10,651 bases of DNA from Planctomycetaceae bacterium. Lineage in GTDB: Bacteria > Planctomycetota > Planctomycetia > Pirellulales > Thermoguttaceae. Made by a program: the position numbers and the translations under genes. Shown piece after piece: positions 7,471 through 10,651 of the stretch (its first letter is position 1; the number at the start of each line of letters is the position of its first letter). The notes below the pieces were generated by a model. It was given only the letters and a program-made list of their open reading frames with translations. It was not told where the DNA came from and searched no databases. The stretch is taken from the NCBI GenBank assembly GCA_031283515.1, contig JAITBS010000038.1, positions 1-10,651 of the forward strand, read 5' to 3'.

Positions 7471-8368
7471 CCATTATAATTTTTAACCCATGTTCGTCAA
7501 TATCGTAAAGCAAAATCTCATCGGGACAAGGACTGCCGCGATGTTTTGAAATGTACATGGCGCGGCGGAATTTATTACCGTCACGGATTTTTCCCATATA
7601 AATAATCGTGTTGGCATTGGCAAGGAGATCGCCTTCATCCAGCGGTTTTTCAATCATTGCATCCAATGATGTTTCACTGCTCGTGTAATTGACCAAGCAG
7701 CCGATTTCTTCCTTACGGTAAAGGTGTTTACGAATTTTGGTTTCATTAGCATGAAAATGTTGCCGGAATAAATCCCGCGCAACCCATTCCGCATCTTTGC
7801 GGATAATCTGATGATAAACATATTCCAGCAGTTCAAATTGGATTGATTCGCCCTGATGCTGAACCGGCTCAATTCCGTCCACAACAAACCGCCGACCGCC
7901 GCGAATAAAATATCCAAAAAAATAAGCAATCGCCGCATCAAGATGTTTAGAAAGTTCCGCTTGCCAATCGTTCCATTGGTCGAAATCCATGTCCCGTTTC
8001 GTAACACGTTTACCTTGATAAGTGAACGCCCGAAAATAATCACCGAGTTGATTTTTTTTATCAAAAAAATGTTCGTAATCAATAACCTCTTGCGCAACTT
8101 CTTCCTGAAGCGTCCATTGGAAAAGTCTCTGCGCATATTCTTTATGACCTTGCGGATCACCGCGCGAAGCCATGTCAAACAAAATACCGCGATATCCTTC
8201 CTGTTGAAGACCGGCGTGAGCATACTGAATTCCAAACTGAGTCTTGCCAATACCGGAAGACCCCACCAAAACCGTCATCGTTCCCGGTAACAGTCCACCG
8301 CCAAGATAGTGATCCAAACCGGCAATTCCCGTTGATTGCCGATGTTCTCTGAGTTGATTGTGAGTCAT
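7466..8368 (-). CDS. KaiC/RadA-like RecA-superfamily ATPase, single domain
   Basis: A 300-residue protein with one RecA-fold ATPase domain. It opens with the typical KaiC-family entry TGIAGLDHYLGGGLLPGTMTVLVG (13-36), then Walker A GSSGIGKT (36-43). A hydrophobic strand ending in Asp, RRFVVDGIEP (159-168), serves as Walker B. Near the C-terminus SKHRGSPCPDEILLYDID (274-291) resembles the KHRGSPH..EI..Y.I strand of KaiC-like proteins. It has half the length of cyanobacterial KaiC and no second domain, so a circadian role is not implied; related single-domain ATPases have varied and mostly unknown roles. ATG 8368 was chosen because the 67 codons upstream encode no family sequence and overlap the promoter. 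No Shine-Dalgarno is visible. The segment of about 95-150 is rich in charged and aromatic residues and I do not recognise it. Confidence 0.85.
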   Translation of the reverse strand: MTHNQLREHRQSTGIAGLDHYLGGGLLPGTMTVLVGSSGIGKTQFGIQYAHAGLQQEGYRGILFDMASRGDPQGHKEYAQRLFQWTLQEEVAQEVIDYEHFFDKKNQLGDYFRAFTYQGKRVTKRDMDFDQWNDWQAELSKHLDAAIAYFFGYFIRGGRRFVVDGIEPVQHQGESIQFELLEYVYHQIIRKDAEWVARDLFRQHFHANETKIRKHLYRKEEIGCLVNYTSSETSLDAMIEKPLDEGDLLANANTIIYMGKIRDGNKFRRAMYISKHRGSPCPDEILLYDIDEHGLKIIMD

Positions 8369-8382
8369 CGTTGATTGTGAGT
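8353..8382. repeat. 13-bp direct repeat across the ATPase start codon
   Basis: GTTGATTGTGAGT occurs at 8353-8365 and 8370-8382, separated by 4 bases that include the start codon. On the minus strand, ACTCACAATCAAC lies just before and again just after the ATG. It could be a slippage duplication or a paired binding site overlapping translation initiation. Confidence 0.75.
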
Positions 8383-8444
8383 TATAACGGTAAAGAATAA
8401 AAAATATAAAGTAATATCCTGTAAAATTTTTATGTGAGCTGCAT

Positions 8445-8473
8445 TTGATAGCATAAAAAAGAGAGATCGTCAA
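8445..8473 (-). promoter_or_regulatory. Sigma70-like promoter for the ATPase (and glycosyltransferase)
   Basis: Minus strand: TTGACG (8473-8468, 5 of 6), a 17-base spacer, TATCAA (8450-8445, 4 of 6). This predicts a start near 8438 and an AU-rich leader of about 70 bases before ATG 8368. Confidence 0.55.
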
Positions 8474-8485
8474 GAAGTGCCTAAG

Positions 8486-8512
8486 CGTAGGCGGTACTTT
8501 GTTCCACCTACG
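8486..8512. repeat. Hairpin element with 9-bp stem upstream of the ATPase promoter
   Basis: On the minus strand CGTAGGTGG (8512-8504) pairs with CCGCCTACG (8494-8486), with one G-U wobble and a 9-base loop AACAAAGTA. It sits about 105 bp after the aminotransferase stop and 12 bp upstream of the ATPase -35 box. It lacks a following U-tract, so it is a weak terminator candidate at best. A related hairpin occurs at 10020-10050. Confidence 0.6.
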
Positions 8513-8616
8513 GGTTCGGTAACTTCTGACTAAAAAAACCGGACGGAATCTCAAACGAAACCGAGACACTACGGAATAGATACTCTTTTTGCGTATGACT
8601 TTGCGTATGACACCAA

Positions 8617-9843
8617 TTATGCGGCGTCGCGTTTTTTAAGCGGCATAATTGTTGGTGTTGGGAACACATGTCTTGCGGGATTGACCTCGAAAAACAATTT
8701 GATGTTGCGGACGACAAATTGTTGTTCCTTCTCGGTCAATTCGGGAAAGATCGGCAGCGATAAAACTTCACGGCTTGCCCGATAGGTTTCCGGCAATGAT
8801 TCGGGAGTATAACCAAGATATTTGAAACATTCCTGTTCATGCAAACCAAACGGATAATAGATTTCCGAACCGATTTTCTGTTCGGCAAGACTTTTGCGTA
8901 AATCATCGCGTTGATCGTCCGACACCCGAATCGTATATTGATTCCAGACGTGCCGTTGATTGGGAAACGGTTTGGGAATACTAATCACGGTTTCCAATCC
9001 GGCATCGAGGAACATTTCATTGTAACGTTGGGCGTTTTGAATACGCATCATTGTCCAACTTTCGAGGTATTTAATTTTGACATTGATAATAGCGGCTTGG
9101 AATGAATCCAAACGGCTATTAATACCGATGACACGGTGATAATATCGGGGTTCCATACCGTGTACGTGTAATAACTTTAATTGTTGTGCTAATTGGGCGT
9201 TGCGTGTGGTTACCAGACCGCCGTCACCGGCTCCGCCCAGATTTTTCGTTGGGTAAAAGCTGAACGCCCCCATATCACCCCAAGAACCTGCTCGGCGTCC
9301 CTCCAACTCCGCTCCAATAGATTGTGCGGCGTCTTCGATCACTGTAATTCCTGATTGCTGAGCCAACCGGTTGAGTTCTACCATTTCCGCCATTTGTCCG
9401 AAAAGATGAACGGGAATGATTGCTTTTGTGTGGGCGGTGATTTTCTGAGCTGCATCGGAGACGGATATATTGAATGATTTCGGCTCAATATCAACAAAAA
9501 CCGGACGTGCTCCCAATCGCGTAACCGCACTTGCTGTCGCAAAAAAAGTAAAACTCGGAACCAACACCTCATCACCCGGTCCAATACCTGTTGCCATGAG
9601 TGCCAGCAACAAAGCATCGCTCCCAGAAGCACAAGCAACCGCATATTCGACTTGTGAATAGTTCGCAATATTATTTTCCAGAGCTTTCACTTCAGGACCA
9701 AGCACAAACGCACCGCTATCACAAACTTTTTTAAGTGATTCGGCGATTTCGTCTTTCAAAACCTCGTACTGACGTTTCAAATCGAGGAGTGCAACACCTT
9801 GAAATTCCGGTTCATTCGAGGATTGATTAAAATTTCCTTTCAT
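8617..9843 (-). CDS. DegT/DnrJ/EryC1/StrS family sugar aminotransferase
   Basis: PLP-dependent aminotransferase, expected to aminate a keto-sugar nucleotide in the cytoplasm for synthesis of an amino sugar destined for a surface polysaccharide or other glycan. The 408 residues match the family's usual length. Visible blocks are VALLDLKRQYEVLKDEI (17-33), GAFVLGPEVKALE (44-56), CASGSDALLLAL (71-82), PSFTFFATASAV (96-107), VFVDIEP (115-121), VIEDAAQSIGA (168-178, Asp171 facing the PLP ring nitrogen) and SFYPTKNLGGAGDGG (195-209) with catalytic K200. The INSRLDSFQAAI and WNQYTIR segments are also typical. The N-terminal pattern resembles the UDP-3-keto-GlcNAcA aminotransferase branch (WbpE/WlbC), but the substrate cannot be fixed from the sequence. 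ATG 9843 has AAGGAA seven bases upstream. It has its own promoter and a hairpin in the leader. Confidence 0.93.
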   Translation of the reverse strand: MKGNFNQSSNEPEFQGVALLDLKRQYEVLKDEIAESLKKVCDSGAFVLGPEVKALENNIANYSQVEYAVACASGSDALLLALMATGIGPGDEVLVPSFTFFATASAVTRLGARPVFVDIEPKSFNISVSDAAQKITAHTKAIIPVHLFGQMAEMVELNRLAQQSGITVIEDAAQSIGAELEGRRAGSWGDMGAFSFYPTKNLGGAGDGGLVTTRNAQLAQQLKLLHVHGMEPRYYHRVIGINSRLDSFQAAIINVKIKYLESWTMMRIQNAQRYNEMFLDAGLETVISIPKPFPNQRHVWNQYTIRVSDDQRDDLRKSLAEQKIGSEIYYPFGLHEQECFKYLGYTPESLPETYRASREVLSLPIFPELTEKEQQFVVRNIKLFFEVNPARHVFPTPTIMPLKKRDAA

Positions 9844-9850
9844 TTTTATA

Positions 9851-9856
9851 TTCCTT
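9851..9856 (-). promoter_or_regulatory. Shine-Dalgarno of the aminotransferase
   Basis: AAGGAA on the minus strand, 7 bases before ATG 9843. This is the only gene of the leftward group with a clear ribosome binding site. Confidence 0.7.
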
Positions 9857-9866
9857 AACTAGGATT

Positions 9867-9881
9867 CGGTCATCCTGACCG
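9867..9881 (-). promoter_or_regulatory. Leader hairpin upstream of the aminotransferase
   Basis: Minus strand CGGTCA-GGA-TGACCG: a perfect 6-bp stem with a 3-base loop within the predicted 5' leader, 10 bases before the Shine-Dalgarno. It may act as a leader RNA element or operator. It does not match a riboswitch class I know. Confidence 0.45.
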
Positions 9882-9928
9882 TATGGTGGTCGCAACAGAC
9901 ATGGACTTCAAACTAGTCGACCCGCCGA

Positions 9929-9957
9929 ACAATACAAATTTATTGAACGAGTGTCAA
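9929..9957 (-). promoter_or_regulatory. Strong sigma70-like promoter for the aminotransferase
   Basis: Minus strand: perfect TTGACA (9957-9952), 17-base spacer, TATTGT (9934-9929, 4 of 6). This predicts a start near 9922 and a leader of about 79 bases. An AT-rich stretch with a run of T lies just upstream of the -35 box and could act as an UP-like region. Confidence 0.7.
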
Positions 9958-10019
9958 GAGAAAAAAATATCATATTGTAGATTATTGATATCTATTCAGT
10001 AAAGGGCGTATTTTATAGC

Positions 10020-10050
10020 AGGCGGCTTACCCCAAACCTTAGTTCCACCT
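10020..10050. repeat. Second AGGTGG/CCGCCT hairpin, upstream of the aminotransferase promoter
   Basis: On the minus strand AGGTGG (10050-10045) can pair with CCGCCT (10025-10020), including one G-U wobble, around a 19-base loop. It shares AGGTGGAAC-n-AAG and CCGCCT with the hairpin at 8486-8512, in the same order and orientation. No open frame or terminator U-tract is associated with it. Confidence 0.45.
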
Positions 10051-10077
10051 CATTTCAACAACAAAACAACCTCATAA

Positions 10078-10195
10078 AGTAGTTAATAGTGGATAGTGAA
10101 TAGTGAATAGTGTCGCAAGCGGATTCAAAACGTTTTGGTCGTACTCCGCTTGCGCAACTATTCACTATTCACTATTCACTATCAACTATTAACTA
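10078..10195. repeat. Heptamer-armed inverted-repeat element, copy C
   Basis: The simplest copy. The left arm (10081-10123) is made of AGTTAAT, AGTGGAT and AGTGAAT units ending in CGCAAGCGGA. The right arm (10145-10194) starts TCCGCTTGCG and continues with the complementary heptamers to TTAACT. The 21-base spacer contains AAAACGTTTT. On the minus strand its core matches the plus-strand cores of copies A and B. It lies between the aminotransferase promoter region and the 21-bp array. Confidence 0.85.
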
Positions 10196-10199
10196 ACCT

Positions 10200-10651
10200 G
10201 CGCCATTTTCACATGAAAATGGCGCATTCTCATATGAAAATGCGCCATTTTTACATGAAAATGCGCCATTCTCATATGAAAATGCGCCATTCTCATATGA
10301 GTATGCGCCATTTTCACATGAGAATGCGCCATTTTTACATGAGAATGCGCCATTTTCATATGAGAATGCGCCATTTTCATATGAAAATGCGCCATTTTTA
10401 CATGAGAATGCGCCATTTTTACATGAGAATGCGCCATTTTCACATGAAAATGAGTCATTTTCAAATGAAAATGCGCCAATTTTACATGAAAATGCGCCAT
10501 TTTTACATGAAAATGCGCCATTTTCATATGAAAATGCGCCATTTTCATATGAGAATGCGCCATTTTTACATGAGAATGCGCCATTTTTACATGAGAATGC
10601 GCCATTTTCACATGTGAATGCGCCATTTTTACATGAGAATGCGCCATTTTC
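10200..10651. repeat. Tandem array of about 21.5 near-palindromic 21-bp units
   Basis: The unit is close to GCGCCATTTTYAYATGARAAT, repeated head to tail every 21 bases up to the window edge, so its true length is unknown. There are no spacers. Each unit contains CATTTT...AAAATG, and at 10372-10389 and 10519-10536 this is a perfect 18-bp palindrome centred on CATATG. Variation is concentrated at the centre (CATATG, CACATG, TACATG) and at TTT/TCT or AAA/AGA in the arms. Because 21 is a multiple of 3, frames on both strands stay open, reading H-F-H-M-R-M-R on plus and M-A-H-S-H-V-K on minus. The plus frame starts only at a TTG inside copy C and ends where a unit varies to TGA, so I treat both as non-coding. 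Most units differ from their neighbours. Confidence 0.9.

Noticed and set aside
7856..8290. 144-residue plus-strand frame opposite the ATPase gene
   Set aside because: It lies opposite a well-supported ATPase gene and shows no independent features.
8526..8550. Possible terminator of the aminotransferase gene (CCGTCCGG followed by a T run on the minus strand)
   Set aside because: The stem would be only about 3 bp; the T run alone is not enough to call a terminator.
10135..10617. 160-residue open frame on the plus strand across the 21-bp array
   Set aside because: It starts at a TTG inside repeat copy C, has no ribosome binding site, and its residues simply follow the DNA repeat.
10189..10647. 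152-residue open frame on the minus strand across the same array
   Set aside because: It is the mirror of the plus frame, produced by a palindromic unit whose length is a multiple of 3.
10200..10651. Possible CRISPR array
   Set aside because: The units are contiguous with no unique spacers, and no cas gene is present.

Overview
The window looks like chromosomal DNA from a moderately AT-rich bacterium, most likely a planctomycete or a relative in the PVC group. This is an inference. It rests on the style of the exported 706-residue protein (an N-terminal 'FPDSTKGFLSIRNLKELGKQW...TQIG' region of a kind common in planctomycete secreted proteins), the short-form glucan phosphorylase, weak or absent Shine-Dalgarno sequences on several genes, and intergenic DNA crowded with palindromic repeats. 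No rRNA, tRNA, transposase, integrase or CRISPR array is visible.

Layout: 1-618 is non-coding as far as I can tell. 619-2739 (+) encodes a large exported protein of unknown function with a Lys/Glu-rich tail. It converges on a leftward series of four genes on the minus strand: an alpha-glucan (glycogen) phosphorylase (3049-5259), a multi-spanning GT-C type glycosyltransferase (5801-7420), a single-domain KaiC/RadA-like ATPase (7466-8368), and a DegT/DnrJ/EryC1/StrS sugar aminotransferase (8617-9843). Good sigma70-like promoters can be read upstream of the aminotransferase, the ATPase and the phosphorylase. The ATPase and glycosyltransferase are only 45 bp apart and probably share a transcript. 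The aminotransferase plus membrane glycosyltransferase suggests surface-glycan synthesis. The phosphorylase is storage-glucan catabolism. The ATPase has no assignable role.

The most unusual content is non-coding. Three elements (2867-3043, 5393-5618, 10078-10195) share one design: inverted arms made of degenerate heptamers (AGTKRAT-like) around a GC-rich core containing CGCAAGCGG, CCAAAACGTTTT and CCGCTTGCG. One stops 5 bp from the phosphorylase stop codon; another is a composite with a duplicated half-core. From about 10200 to the right edge there is an uninterrupted array of about 21.5 units of a 21-bp, nearly palindromic repeat. It is stop-free in a seven-residue register over most of its length on both strands, but it looks like DNA structure rather than a gene. 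A second, smaller hairpin type (AGGTGG...CCGCCT) occurs twice, each time upstream of a promoter.
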